Source: Stichopus chloronotus
Taxonomy: Eukaryota; Echinodermata; Holothuroidea; Aspidochirotida; Stichopodidae
NCBI GenBank assembly: GCA_021234535.1
Contig: CM037843.1
Span: 38,379,200-38,443,199 of the forward strand
Direction of reading: 5' to 3'
DNA: 64,000 nt
Shown here: one piece after another, positions 1 to 14,500 of the stretch
Position numbering within the stretch: position 1 is the stretch's first letter
Layout of the letters: each line of letters starts with the position of its first letter
Position numbers and translations under genes: made by a program
The notes under the pieces: model-generated
Databases searched by the model: none
What the model saw: only the letters and a program-made list of their open reading frames with translations
What the model was told of the DNA's origin: nothing

Positions 1-564
1 TATACAAGGAACGAAGCATGTCATACAAACACAGAAACACCTGCGTTAACTGGTTCAGCCAGATAAAGAAAGTAAATAATGATGGATATCTACATTTCAT
101 CGCAGCAATCGCCTAAAAAACTGAGGGAAGTATTGAACATCCAGGTAAAGCTATCTCAGTACCATCCTTATCTCCATGAACTTTGATGGTGGTGATTGAT
201 AGAGAATTCACCACTTATGAATGAGGGATTCACTACTTGGAATTATACTTGACTGGAGCCTGGTTTCATTAATTTAAAAAAACAAGTGGAACCATCCAAA
301 CATCTTTCAAAACATTCACAAAACAACCCATGCATAATACTAACTGCCCGAAGCCAGTTGGGGCCCTAGCCTAAATAATACCATTGTGGCCGCAAGGCAA
401 GTTACTCTTCCTGCCGAGCTATCTTTAAATACTCCGATTGATATGTATCCCTAGTATAAAGAATTGCACTGTAGCTTGACACAATAACAGCACAGTTCTA
501 GTAGTAACCCATACTGTTTCAAGTTTACTTGGAACAATATGGGTTACATTACTTGGATAATAAG

Positions 565-635
565 GGTGTGAAATGTTCAAAGCATCAGGATTTGTCAGGT
601 CAGTAAGAACACACTGATCTTTGAAAGTGTTGTAG
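565..635. repeat. Diverged repeat, copy 1 (partner at 1845-1927)
   Basis: This segment resembles 1845-1927 in the same orientation. Both share GTGTGAAA, then TTCAAAG, then TCAGGATTTGTCAGGT, followed by a looser match that includes AAGAAC, CTGAT and GGTAATGACA or GGCAATGACA. It is probably a pair of old copies of one dispersed repeat, or a local duplication. No coding function is seen. Confidence 0.5.
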
Positions 636-1844
636 GCAATGACAAATAACTGTAAGAAGGGCTGCAAAATTCAAACTGTGGATTATAAGTCTGGATAAGT
701 TGACAGTCAGAGGTTGGTCAGAATTTGGCTATTTCCATCAGTTTTTACTCTTAACCTTTTCAGAATCCATGCTTGTGGCTCTTCATTTGGATAAAGACTG
801 CTGAGAGTTTCTCCAGTCTCGCTATCCGCTACCAAAAAAGTCTACTCCCTTTTTGGCCATCATTGAAGAATTTGTGAGAGATCCCTGCATAGCATTTAGA
901 CAAGATCAAAATTACCAAAACAACTTCATTTAGCCATAACTTTCTGAAATATATCCAAACAAATTAATTGTGCCCTTGACCAAAGGTCTACTCAAGGCTT
1001 CGACCCAAACAGCAGCTGCGCCATAAAATCATGTCGCAACCCCTCATCCATCACACTGGAACCACTTATATACATCTTCTTCTCTAAAGTCAATATTTGG
1101 AACAAAGAATTGTTCTTTGATCTAAGTTTGTTTAGTAGTTCAATTCGTAGAATCAGCTTCTATAACTTTGTTACTTTTACCCGCCAACTTGTCATCCACC
1201 TCAACACATTCCAAAAGGCAAAAGTTTGCAAACTCTTAACAACAAACAATGCAATATGCAATATTTTTTTTAAACTATTGCCTTTATGAGGAGAGGTTCT
1301 CCACTGATAATGTCAAAGACGGAGGCATTTTGTAATACCATGAACATCACGAACCAAGCTTCCTGAAATGGTGGCACGCCTTGTAGCATGTGATGGGGTT
1401 TGAAGTGGCAAACAAAAGGGTACTAGAAGAATAGTTCAAACAAGTATATCTTGAAAAAGAAACTTGTCTACATCGAAAGTTCCTTCAAATTGAGATAATA
1501 TACCAACACTTGAACACTTTGTAGAAATTTGTTTTGCTTGGGAAGTTAACAAACTTTTCACCATTTTGCATCTAACTCTGTTCTGGAACACAAACGTACT
1601 CAAGTGGTGTACAGTAAGGACGGTGGATGATTGCCTTTACACCCCTCTCCCAGGATGATAACAAGTGGTGAAATACATCAATATCATTTGGCCATGTAGC
1701 AGTTCATCAAATTTCATTCATTACAAAAGCTTGCTGTAAACTGATATGACAATTCAGGCCACATTATGAAGAGTCATAAATTTTATTACACAATGAAGTT
1801 GTTATAATATTTTCCAAACAACCTCCATGTTGAACAGACCTAAT

Positions 1845-1927
1845 TGTGTGAAACTTTCAAAGTGTCAGGATTTGTCAGGTTACAAGAACCTAAGAACCGC
1901 TGATATTTGCAAGTCTAGGTAATGACA
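1845..1927. repeat. Diverged repeat, copy 2 (partner at 565-635)
   Basis: Second copy of the repeat described at 565-635, in direct orientation about 1.28 kb downstream. The core TCAGGATTTGTCAGGT is identical in both copies. Confidence 0.5.
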
Positions 1928-4900
1928 TGTAACCTACATCAACAAGTGAGAGAAGATAAGGGTGGAGATGGAAGAACAGTGTTTATGTCGACAAAAATTT
2001 ATTTAACTGGAATGTAGTCGATAGCTCCTTCTTTCAGAAACTGAGAATGTCTACAAACTTCGCTTTACGAGAAAGCAGGTCATTGACTGTTGTTTTTATG
2101 TACCTTATACCATTCCCTGACCCCAAATTGACCAAATGGCCTATGCCACCACAATGCAGTCATTTCTCAAGCCTTGTAGTTTCACTTATACTAATAAAAT
2201 CCAGTATTTAACTCAACAGTGGATAAGCTACTTCAAACATATGGCATTACCAACATTGTCCATGTGTATCTTATATTCCATTCATGCAGCTCAACAAATG
2301 TTGACAGAAAGGCTGTAACATTAATTTATGTATCTAAAGATGCCCCTACATCGACTTCCATGTGACTTTACATTTGAGCTGAATTTTCTGATAAATCTAA
2401 TAAAACTTATGTAATGATCTAACAAAACTAATGTACAATACAAAGTTCCATGGAATTCAATGTGAGATGAAAAGTCTGCTGAACTTTTTCAATGGGGGCC
2501 ATCTGTTTCGAAGCGAGTAGACGGCACTTGAGCACGAAGGAGTTTCTTTGTTACATCATCTCCTACCATCAATTTTACATTCATATATAATCCATGTTAA
2601 ATATTAAACTAGACATCTTTCTACAAAAGGATAAATTTGACAGTCACATGTTGTCCTATGCGGTAATTTGCCCAAATTGTGTGACTTTTTTGGGCAAACT
2701 CATAAAACAATCTCAGATAATTGGATATCAGTTGAGTCTACATCTTAAGTCATTTAAGTAGGTTTCAAAGGAAATTGACTGTGATGCTTTACTTGCGACA
2801 TTGATAAATCATTCCTCGAACCATTCCCGGGGATTAAAACATGTGTTTCACGAGAACTGTTAATATGTTACTTTGTGATATATTGACTCAAAACAAAGAA
2901 GAGACTCAATTTGCTCACATATTTCTGGATTAACCCCAAATTTATTTCATGTTGCCCGAGGGGTATTGTTTTTGCAGTCTTATCTTGATACTGATTCAGT
3001 GTGTGGGTGAGCAAAGCAAGGTTTCTTAACCAATTAAAAGTTCAAAATTGAGCTGTGAAGGCAGAATGTTGAACAAGTTGGTAAACCGCCAGTTCCGTAC
3101 ATGGTCACAATGGGCACACTACATGCTGGCATTGATACAACAGTACCCAAGCATTGGTTAACTCCGTTGGATTGATATTCCTGGTTCACTGGATTTTTGA
3201 AATACTAATTACTGTGGGAAACAGTGCATGGTTACCAAATAATCTGAGAAGTTTCAATAAAGATGAAACAATTTGACAATTTGAGTCAAATAAGCTTTTC
3301 AATTCCTTTTTCAAAGACATTTTGCCTGTTTAATACACACTATGAACCTTCTGGATACTGTCCTTTAATAAGTCTACAATGGCAATGCCTGCAAACAATA
3401 TACAAAACATCTGTTTATTCAACAGGTTGATTTATTCAAGGGTTAACTCAACTATGATGTGACAATACTGAAGCTGACATTATTTCAAAGCATAGTATAG
3501 GGACCATTGACGATGGGTATGTTGGTGGTTGGGATAACCTACCTGAGCTATCATGCATCTTCCATGTCACTTCACTGAACTCATTGGCAAACATGATACA
3601 CTACCACTCCTGATTTTGAGTTTGACATGACCCCATAATAATAAAGAAGATTTAACATGACAGAAAGGGAGCATGGAAAATTATATCACAATTAGTGAAG
3701 AGATTCCAACAGTTGATGTTTGAGTAGCCGAACATGACTTTAAATCAATAGAACTGCAGTTGATATTGGATATGAAAGTTAAGTAGGAAATAGCAGAGCT
3801 TCACTCTGGCAAACTAAATATGCACTATTCACAAAGTGAGACAATACATTGAGAAACCAGCTGAGGAAAAAAAAACTGGGGCAATGAGATACATGAACAC
3901 TGGAAAAAATTTCTGGTACATGAAGGAGTAAATGAGGGCAGTATGTCAAGCAAGTTTGGAGACCCAAACACTAATTCTTTGTCTTGAAGTTACAGAAATT
4001 CATTTTTCATAACTAGATGTACCAACCATTTAATTAAAAGTCTTTGTCACTGAAGACAGACTTAATGACATTGAAAAGAGACTTGAAAATAACATCTGTC
4101 AATCCATAGTGCACTTTCAAACTATTCAAATTTTACCATCATTGGTACAATTTTCCTATCATTTTGCAAAGATATATGTCACTCTGGATTACTTTTATAC
4201 TTTTCAAGACCCTGTCTAGGTTCTCTCCTTCCAAAATGAAAAGTTTTATGACCACAGACACTTGTTTTTCAGAGGCATGAGTAACAAGATATCGGAAAAC
4301 ACGTGACTGACTAATCATCTTTCATTAATGAAATACTTTTATGGACCATGAATATCTTATTTCAGGAACTCTCTTTCATGAAGGCAATAAAAACCCTGCG
4401 TGATCAGTCTTTGAGAGGTTTGTTCAACTGGAGTGTTTCTTTTTCTTTTATTTTCTTGGGGGAGGGGGGAGATTTCTTTGAGACGGAACAACTACTCCAG
4501 AATGTTTGCTGCAATTAATACATCCATCTGATATTAGCTCTTGAATTGTCATTAATCATACATCCATCACTTCAATATGTCTGACTGCCTTCTCCGAGAC
4601 AAGGTTCGTTGACCAACAGTCTTCACTTTCCTACCGGAGGTTGTGCAAGTGCTTCCGAGTTATAAGGAGATGACGCATCAACACATCAACAATTAATCAC
4701 CGAGAGCATACACAGGGAAACAAACCAACAAAAACAAAATAATCTGCCAACTGGTTAGATAATATTTATAGTGCAATGATGGGAGTTCATAAGCTTAATA
4801 CTTCTCGGATATTTGTTGGTCTAATATTGTTCCCACAGATATCAAAAAAGGAATACATATGTCACCAGCAAGTGAACTTACTGTCTACTTTTCTTCTGAA

Positions 4901-7900
4901 GTTAAATGTGATACTTGGTAGAGGTAATACATTCATTGGATCATTCACCAAAACCAACATCATCACAAAAAGTTCTCTCTCGGTTGAATTATTACAACTT
5001 ACTGATAATCAACAACATGGACACAGAAGGATGGCGACTTGTGTTGCTCAAAATTAAACCAATGGAACGAATAATATAGAGCTAGAAATGGGATTTTCCC
5101 CCAAAATTATTTTACACCACCTACTCCCTACCCTGTACTTTGTGATTACAAACTCAAGGAAAGTTAGCGACAATGAACTTGCTGACATATGGGAATATCA
5201 TGTACTGTTACTGACAAAGAAACAACTGGATATGTTTCCCCTTGTTTAACACTGAAAAACTTATTTCATTCATTGTCAGGGCTTCATAGGTGGTTTTAAT
5301 TGCCTTTTGAAAGAAGGATTACAGACACACTTGTGGGAGTCAAAAGCTCATTAATTTAACGCCCTTCTTACAAACCAAAACTCAAAACATAAAATATGAC
5401 ATTCATAAAATATTGTTGGGTAAATACCAACAGTACCTTGACAATTGCAAAAATTATGTGTTTTAAGAAAAGACAAGTAGCTAAAATAATATTTTACACT
5501 GTGTAAGTTTCCACTCAAAAAAAGTAGTCCCACACAAAAGGACTACTGATGAATGCACTAAAAGTTGGCAAGGTATTAGACTTGTCACCAAAGATTTATA
5601 ACAATGTAGACTATTGTAAACCTTTGGTACCTGCCAATTTTCTGTAGGTTTGAAATGTTGAATTTAGTTATGGCATATGCTTGCATATGACACTAGCCTT
5701 TAGAAGAAGAGCATACATTAAAGTTTAAGGTCCTATCGATCCATCTAAGACAAATTACAACAACACGGAAAACTAAAACAGCATCGTCCTCACCAAAGTT
5801 TTGTATCATTTGCTGAAGGAGATTTCTGCTGCATAATGCAGTATGATAATAAATGTTCAAGCAGATACGTATCACATACATACTGTCAGGGTTAGAATTT
5901 GTGGACTTAACAAGGCATAAACAAATAAAGCACCATATGAGGATTTATGCTATATGCTCACATGCTGTTCATGAATCAAGACTTCTGGTATTTGTATTTA
6001 CTTATAAACACTCTCTTTTTAAAGGCAACCATGCAATGATGGGTTGCCTTTAGGTATGATCCACCTCAACCCAAAAGGTAGCAACTGCAGACATGCTAAC
6101 AAAAGCAAATACGGAATGAAAGCCACTGGACATTGTTGCAACCTTGCTTACACAATACAGAGTTACTCCATAAAGTACTTTGACATGTACTGCAGTCTGA
6201 TAATAGACATCAGATAAATGAGTAATGTACTGGAACAGATTCTGTAATTACATGAAAACATAAAAACACCAAGTATTATTGTATCTAAATATCGAAAATA
6301 AAATGTTCTGCATCATCGCACACAGAGTTATTGGGTTACATGGAATCCTTTTTTTCTTGAATGTACAGAAGTCACTTTCCCCATACCACAGTGCGTTTTA
6401 AAAATAATCTCAAGCTTACATCCCCTGAAATTAGGAATTATTAGAAAGACATCTACCACAACAGTCCATTTGGTTATATTTTACCACATACGACCACTCA
6501 TCGATGTGTCAAACAATTGCACAAACACACATACATACAATTACACATATAGGCACTTATGCACGTACAGAAGCAAAATTGAATTTTCCTCGACCTGACT
6601 GCAATGGTCAGTAACAAAGAAATTAATAAAATGCAAAGTTGTCATTTAACTCCTGAAAAACATAACCAAAACAGATCTCTCTCTGAAGATGGCTAAGAGG
6701 AAAAAAGTAAAAGAGATACCGCGGCAACAAGCACTTTATACATTTATAATATGTTTGGCAACATCAGAAATGAAAGAAGTAGTACACAAGTTTCAGCTTT
6801 CATCAATTTTTATTTTTTCTAGTGTTCTCTCATTATCAATGATTTATTTTAGTCGCTTACACAGTAACAGACACAAATGAATCTGGATTAGCCTACACCT
6901 CCAGGAACTCAGAAAAATGTGATCATACACTTAATTTAAGTGGCTCATTGAGTTGGCCTTCAAAATCCACGATATTTTATCACACCTGTTCAGTAACTAC
7001 TCATGTGTTGGTGGTTAATTGTCAAAATAGGAGATTCTGAACATTTGAAACACAAATGAAGCAACAATGAGTGATCAAAATATTGCAAATCTGTGACCAT
7101 ATAAGGTACTAACTACAGGTAACCCCCCCAATTGGTTAGAAACTACAATTTCTCACATTTTCAGTAACAGCAGGAAGAGATACATGACTAGTGGTAAGGC
7201 TAGTAAGACGTTTTGGCATGCAACGCTTCATTTAATGTCCTCACTAAATAAGCGATATCAACCCAATGAGCCCCTTTAATGTAATTTTGGGCAGATTTTA
7301 CATCATTCTTGTTTAATTAAATCCACCATAGGCCCATCTGTGCACCTCATAGCTGTCGCAATCAATGCATGTAAACTGGTGCTATTAAATTTATATGAAG
7401 TAGCTAATTCTCATTAAAAATGGTAGCAGATCCATCAAATGACCTTTATTATTTTATTTAGCAATAGCTTTCATTGCATATTCAAGATGTTTACAGTACC
7501 AGAAAAGCTTACGACAATTTGAACTATTAAATTTTACAATTTAACTGGATTCCACTATATGCTCATTGATTTCATTAGCATAGCAACTGTGCAAACTTGT
7601 TAAAAGTTGAGCTCCTTTAACAGGACATTCAATGTAAGGAAATATCCCTTTCAAATCTTAAGACATACTTCAAGCATGACAAATGTGCCAAAAATGAAAA
7701 CATCGGAACTTCACCGAATGGTGGAATTTTTGGGGATTACGAAAGTTCCTACCTTTTAAACTTATATTCACAGTCCTCACATATGCCGTAAGATCTGAGT
7801 TTACTCCCATCATGATGCAATGGTTCATCAGGAAATAAGTCTATTCATGCTTTGCTGCTATGGTCAACAACCAGTAAAAGGAATTAGGAACTTCCTTGAA

Positions 7901-10655
7901 ATCTACCCTTCCCAGAAGATAAGTCATCACAGTAAACTGCTCTTATGCAATACTGACATCACCAACTTCTAAAAAGAAAGTCCCATAGATACAATAAACA
8001 GGATGTAACTTACAGTTCTTTACTTGTTTTGCACTCTTGTGGTTTTGCACAATGCAAAGTTGAAAGCAAACAAGAGCATTTAAAAAGAAATATGCAAACA
8101 CCTCCAAATTGTGTTAAAATATATCCCTCTAGAGGGTAGGTTTCCCAGAGCTTTGCAATGATGCAGGTTATAAATTCTAGTTCACATTTAATGTGTACAT
8201 TGAGGTCACACAATGAGATCATTATAACAAATTCCTATCTATTGATAAGTGGATGGCAAACATATCCATAGACATTACACTGTTGTTGCATTTCATTGGC
8301 TGCTTTATTCTTAAGCTGCTGTTCTATAAATATGTCGTGATGTCATCATGCTGCCTTTCTTGCCATCCAACAAAACTGATCGTCGTGCACGCCATGTCAT
8401 GTGCTGGAGTTTCATGATTAAGACCTTGAGGGCAGTACAAAACCTGTACAACTTAAAAAGTTAATGTCATTTCAGCCATTGCTAACACTCACAAACAAAA
8501 GGTTTTCACAGCAGTCTGTATTTGTAGGTTGTGTTATGACAAAGATAAGGCTTGATCTGTAATCAATCATCTCCTTTTTCCATCAATTTCATTTCTGTTA
8601 TTAGTTTACTTTCCTTTGTTGTGCTGAGTCTGGTCTCCACCTTCAGTTCAAATTTTGTTGGGGAACTCTCTCTGGTAATATGTATTGCTAAGTTATTGGA
8701 GATATTTCTCTGTGACGGGGAGTGTTCCGCACTCCTAAAATTAACTGTTCAGGACCAAACTAAATGCTATTTTACATCATATCTGAATAACGAAGGAAAA
8801 CGTATTTCTCTTATGTATTGTTTGTCCTTCTGCCAAAGTGAGCAAGTCGCATTTTGCATGTAAACAAAAAAGACCCATGTGTTGTTATTGTTGTTACTCT
8901 CTGTGGCCAAGGAGTCAGGAAAATGTGCATTGGAAGGCATATCTTATGTTCTCCTCAAAGTTGCCATGAACAATATAAAGCTGTACAATATGGGTGCCCA
9001 TACAATTTCAATTTCATAATCCACTTGTACCACGGTTGCGGTCACAAGGTGTCTAGGCAGTGTATGGACCTGTACAAATTTAGCTGGGTAACAAATTTAA
9101 ATCCTGTACAAGTTCAAGCAAATGTAAATTTACCACAAGGGCATCATGCGAGTATTTTAGGATGCTTAAAGACCGTGTACAGTCTCACCCTCCCCCCCCC
9201 CCCACTTTTCCTTAGTCCATGCAGCACCCATTTGATGCTGGAAATGTACTTTGGGCAACTATAAGGAGTTTCCAAAGCGTGTGAATGTCATTCGCCATCT
9301 GCACATGCATTTCCTACAGTCTACAAATTGGGTGAAACAACTGTGGCTGAAGACGAACAGATGTTTTTTCCAGTTAGTGGCATTCTATGGGTTTATAAGC
9401 ACCCTTCCATCATGTGGAGCGGTATGGCTTCAGTGCCGGTCTGTATCATTCAACTCATAGATCCCTCATAGATTTGGTGCACGGTGCCCGTAATGCTCAT
9501 GGGAGAGAGGCTATATGTTAAGTAACTTTAAGACTGGCAACGGTGTTGAGCAAGAGAGATGAGCCAGCCTTGAAAATGAAATGAGTCACAAACAAGACTG
9601 ACATATTATTCAAAATGTAAACTAGTATGCTGGTCTGGGGTTTCTTAATAACTTACAGCATACAAGCTTGTTTGCATGATCACATCATTTACAAGTTGAA
9701 TGTAACTCTGCCCTCTTGTTCAACATCATGCCTCAACCTTGCCCTTGCACATGTACAGGGTTGTCCTAGGAAAGTATGAAAACCTGCTAAAGCAAGCCAA
9801 ACAACAGGCAAAGTCTTTTGGGAATTTCATCACAATTACCAAAACATTTACAAGCAATGAAAATGGCTTAAATCAGTATCTTTTTCACAAGCCTTCTACA
9901 GATCTCAGCACAAGTTATTATCAAACATATATAACGTGATTTGCATTCAAATATGTTACTATGACTGGAGTTAACAAAACGTATTTTTTCATTTCACTAT
10001 CTTTCATCAGATGCAGAAACCAGAGTAGCAGATTTCCAAATACAACACAGATGTCACAAACAATTTAAAATAGGAAAAAGCTGCACTTTAATAACAAAAT
10101 TGATAAAAAAACTGATTCTGAGTGAATACTAAACAGGATGTTACTGATAAACATTCAAGACAATTGACAGACCAACTAAAAACAATACAAATGTTCCTTG
10201 CTTTTAAAAACAATGTACAGCATGCAAGGTAGTTGCATTTATGCCTACTGTTAAATACAGTGCAGCCTAAATTTAATTCTGGTCAGCTACAAGACTTACA
10301 GTATGACAAGCATGGCCCAGTACAATTGAAAATACTCATACAAGTTATAAACAAAGGCAGACTGATGTATCTTCCTTAGGTATAGCTAACTATTTAAAGT
10401 TATGGTAACCATGTTCCAGAAACTGCAGGCTGCATACTTGATTCACAAACTTTAATAAATTCAAAGCTTCCGTGTGGGGACACCACAAGGCAGAAAATGT
10501 TAGTGTTTGTTAGGAGCGACATAGCAGGCAGAGGGAGGATGGAGGGGGGAGGGAGAGAATGAGATTAAGGTATTACCCATTGCTGAGTGCGGGCTGATCT
10601 TTACTTCTGATACCCACACTGAAAAAGAACCTCATAAAGTAACATATCTATTCAA

Positions 10656-10661
10656 TTTATT
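10656..10661 (-). terminator. Candidate poly(A) signal for TIMM50
   Basis: AATAAA on the minus strand, about 830 bases downstream of the TIMM50 stop codon. It is the first canonical hexamer I noticed in that direction. The assignment is inference only, since AATAAA is common by chance in DNA this AT-rich. Confidence 0.25.
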
Positions 10662-11493
10662 TGTCAGTTGCTATCATTATGTTAGGTCACACTATAATTT
10701 TTTTTTACACAGTTCATAGCAAGTGTCTAACACATTGATGAAATTATCCAATCAAACAAACTCACTAGCATAGCTTTCCTTTTAAAGGTTTGCACTTCTG
10801 CTTTGGGAAATATACTTCAGTCAAGAGCTGTACCACTGCTGAGTAACTGAGACAGGTCCATAATTCATAAAAAAAAATATTACAAAACTCGTAATTTGTG
10901 AGATGCAACTCCACTAATAAACCTGATTCTTAGATTTTTCAACCAATCACAAATTTCACATTACCAAACACCCTCCGTCAAGCACTGGTGAAATGCAAAA
11001 TGACTCATGAGTATGTACTTTTAATCAAGAATGTTGCAGAATAAAAAGAAAGCAAGATTTGAAAACTTAGCACAGATAGTCACTTTTATAGAAAACCATA
11101 AAAAGCTGATTCTATTACAAGATTGATACACTAACGCTATATGTTTGATTCACCGTAGTCTCCTTGAAAGGTACATCACTGAGGTACCTAAATGGTTACC
11201 TGACATCAACAGCTGACAGGTAACTTAGCATTATTTGACTTGTCTTGTGCAGTGGTAACTATAAGCTTACCCTTTACTAATGTTATGTTTTTGAGTGTCT
11301 ATTATTAATTGAGATATGTCCAAGATGGTAAAATCCAGATAAAACTGGCAGATTTCCTTTGTCACTGGTGTTTACTCCGTGTCTGTTTTTTTAAGCCAAG
11401 ACCTATATGGATAATAGAAACTTGGTAACATATTCAGCAGTACCTTTTGCAAAGTGGGAAACTTCATCTGCGAGTAACCCAAGACCGACCTCA

Positions 11494-11577
11494 TCATCTC
11501 CCTAAGAGACGACTGGTCCAACTGCCAGCGAGGTTCTGAGACTCCTTTGATGCCTGGGCTAGCCTCTCTTGTTCTGC
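11494..11577 (-). CDS. TIMM50: TIMM50 coding exon 9 (terminal)
   Basis: Starts after GCATTTGTAG in phase 0 and encodes [18 protein letters not shown] followed by TSRLLGR and TGA. This matches the glutamine/glutamate-rich tail and TSRL ending of animal Tim50. A longer open frame overlaps it here but lies in another frame. Confidence 0.9.
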   Translation of the reverse strand, partial: AEQERLAQASKESQNLAGSWTSRLLGR

Positions 11578-14500
11578 CTACAAATGCAATAAAATACCAC
11601 ACAAAGAAAACAAAAAAAAAAAATAATCATTTCTAAGGTATTTTAATACTCAGTTCCTGTGATTATGCAGTAGCAGGTAATTGTCTACTCACATACCTCA
11701 TACATCCAATTTGCTGGTATGTGAGTCATCATGATATGGTATTTTTCAGGTCATTCTAATACATTATAGTTCACTGAAATAATTTTTACTTAAATATTTT
11801 TGTCACACTTTATGATAAAATTCTAACAAGATGCAATCCTCGCACAAGATGACATTACACAAGACTGAGCTCAAGAGTATCCCTTACATGACATGAAAAG
11901 GTGGGACCAAGAAATCTCACAAGAAGACTATCAAATGTAAAATACAGATCTGAGAGATGTCCCATGCGATCAGTTGATGCGTCTGTCAGCTGACTTCGTC
12001 ATTATCGTCCTCTCTTTCTTCAAACTCGCCATTTTACTGATGATGATTAGTTTTTCATTCTCCTCATCCTCCTGGTAACTTTGTTTTTACCTACAAATTA
12101 TATTTTCACTGATGCATAGTTGCATTACCACTGGTAGTCAATATTTGATCACAAGTCTTCCTACACATAGAACAATGAACTTAAGTCACCCTCTTTCAGC
12201 TGCGGTACATTTCAATTTTTAACAAACAAATGACAAACTTTATCACATCAGTATGATGTAGAATTGTCACTGAATTTACCAAACGATTACATCCTTCAAA
12301 CATGTAAACTTGGTCTTGTTAGTTGTTACACTAACACATTGCCCTGTTTCTTCTGGTGCTAATTGCAATTTCATTCAAACTTTGCAAAACAGCAAAAATG
12401 GGAAAGAAGTACATCAGTGTGTTTGTTGAGGCTACATAGCAGTGGCAAAAAAGTGACTTTTCAAGAGAGAAAAAAAAACAGTAGCTTTGATCAATCGTAT
12501 GATAAAACTTGACCAAATGTGTTACAAGCAGTATTACACAACTTTTTGTATGTGTGTGTCATTTTCCTTAGCAACATCTCCAAATCATATTGCCACTTAT
12601 CAGAAATTTGAAGTTTGCCAAAAGTGTCAATTTTTTGCAAAGTGTTGTTCCTTCCGTTCCGGCAGTTTAGCAATCTATATTTCTACTTTTGATTAATTGT
12701 GATCTAAATGTGAGAAAGACCTAAGAGGATTTGGATCTCTGTAATATCTGGCTGCTGCCAAACTCCCAGAGCTGCACATGTAGGAAGTAAAGGTATCTAG
12801 ATGGCTGAGACTCTCATATTAGATGATCAACAATTTATGTCCTTCGTATATTCGACAATGTCTGGAATGGAGATGAAAGTTGTCACTCGAGTGTAATGAA
12901 TTTCTAGATCTTTAAGTCTGAAAGCCTGAGGTTGAACGGACTTGAGTAAACCAAAGTGACAGATCTAGGTGAGCATAAACCTTTGACGCAGTGCGGGCCC
13001 CATCGTCTGTCTGTTCAGACCTAGCGAGACCGTTAATTCTTGAGGTACCTCAGACCAATTACATTAATGTACATCCACCTGGAAGATTCACCCTTGGGAA
13101 ATGTGCCTAAAATGGGCCACAGAGATGATTTTATCGCACGTGTGCAGATTCCATCATCCTTCCTTTTCATGCTTGGATGTTTAATACAGAATACGCATGA
13201 TGGGGGAATCAAGAAGATCAATAAGATTTGAAAGTATTTTAGAAAATTCTCGGTGAAATTTCCAAAGGAGAGCACAACTTTAGAGAGTACAGAGTTACCA
13301 CTAAAACCCCTCTCTTGAAAAAAAAAAACTTATCCTGAGGAAATATGAAATTGCCACGCTAGGCCTGGCCATTAACTATCACCTTATAAGACATGTTAAT
13401 AAAAAACTTCTGTCTGAGCCATGCAATTGACGAAAAGGGAGAGAAGCCTATGTTGTCTATTACTGCATCATTATTCAATGAAGCCAGGGAAACAGTGAAA
13501 GTGCTCCAATTGTCAGGTTAAATATACATACAGTGTGCATTCAACTTGGATATTGAAGTTTAAATTCGGAAGATATTTGCTTCCACTATCAGTTCATACA
13601 ACACATATGAAACTGCGGTCCACAAGCTACCATATTTGGCAGTCCTGACAACCAAATGTGATGAATGACATCACAATTTTGGGCAATTCAGTGTATGCTC
13701 TATACAGTATCAGTTTCTTGCTGAGTCAAAAGTTTTACATGTGACTTCAGTTCAGGGCACATGACATCTTTCTCATCCCAGGTCATGTGACATCTTTCTC
13801 AACACAGGTCACATGACATCATTCTAGATCAAGGTCACATGCCATTGTTGTCTTAACAAAGTTGAATTATTCTAATTTTCAGTATCTATGATCTAGGCCC
13901 AACACCACAGTGCCCAGTTCAATACCAAATGAACAACACAACTGAACACATTCTCACAGAGACTGGCCCAGGCTATTGTGGTAGTTGAGCCATATTAAAT
14001 GTTTAACAGCCTGATAGTGATCAAAGTTGTAAAATGCAAGAATAAGGATAACATTTACAGTCATTCTAAATCTTGTTTCATATTAAAAAATATAAAACAA
14101 CTCTAGTCATGTAATTATAAAATCATTTCTGGTACTCAACATTGTTTACCATGAATGTTGTGACTGGATTGAATTTGAATATGCTTATTTTGAAGGCAAC
14201 ATTTTCTTTCTTTGTTCTCAAAACTTTGGAAGGTTGCATCGCATATTAAGATTGAAAGTAAAGTTTTATTGACTGAGACAAATAATTTACACACAAAACA
14301 AACATCCAGCACGTATCTGAAAGACCACATAGCTCAAACAGAGATCCTTCCATTAGAGATGGTTTACATGATGCTGTTTTTCTCACCTGTAGTCTAGCCT
14401 GATTTTGTTTGAATGCTTCAAGAGGATCTTCATGTTGGGTGTAAAAATCTAGCACACTCCTAACATCTTCCACTTCACTTGTTGCAATAGCTGAAAGAAA

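Larger units (their letters stand above)
1..10650. other. Left flank without a recognisable gene
   Basis: I see no open frame here with a recognisable domain, and no chain of exons in compatible phase. Open stretches are short (136 codons at most, around 8.9-9.3 kb) and have the composition expected of AT-rich noncoding DNA. The region holds homopolymer tracts (poly-C near 9185), a CA-rich stretch near 6520-6560 and a diverged repeat pair described separately. It lies downstream of TIMM50 on that gene's strand, so its right end probably includes the TIMM50 3' UTR. Confidence 0.6.

Noticed and set aside
8854..9264. 136-codon plus-strand open frame
   Set aside because: No domain, no splice partners, and a low-complexity poly-proline/leucine stretch from a poly-C tract; probably chance.
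11372..11602. 76-codon minus-strand frame over the last TIMM50 exon
   Set aside because: The spliced TIMM50 frame, which ends TSRLLGR, is a different frame. This one is a shadow.
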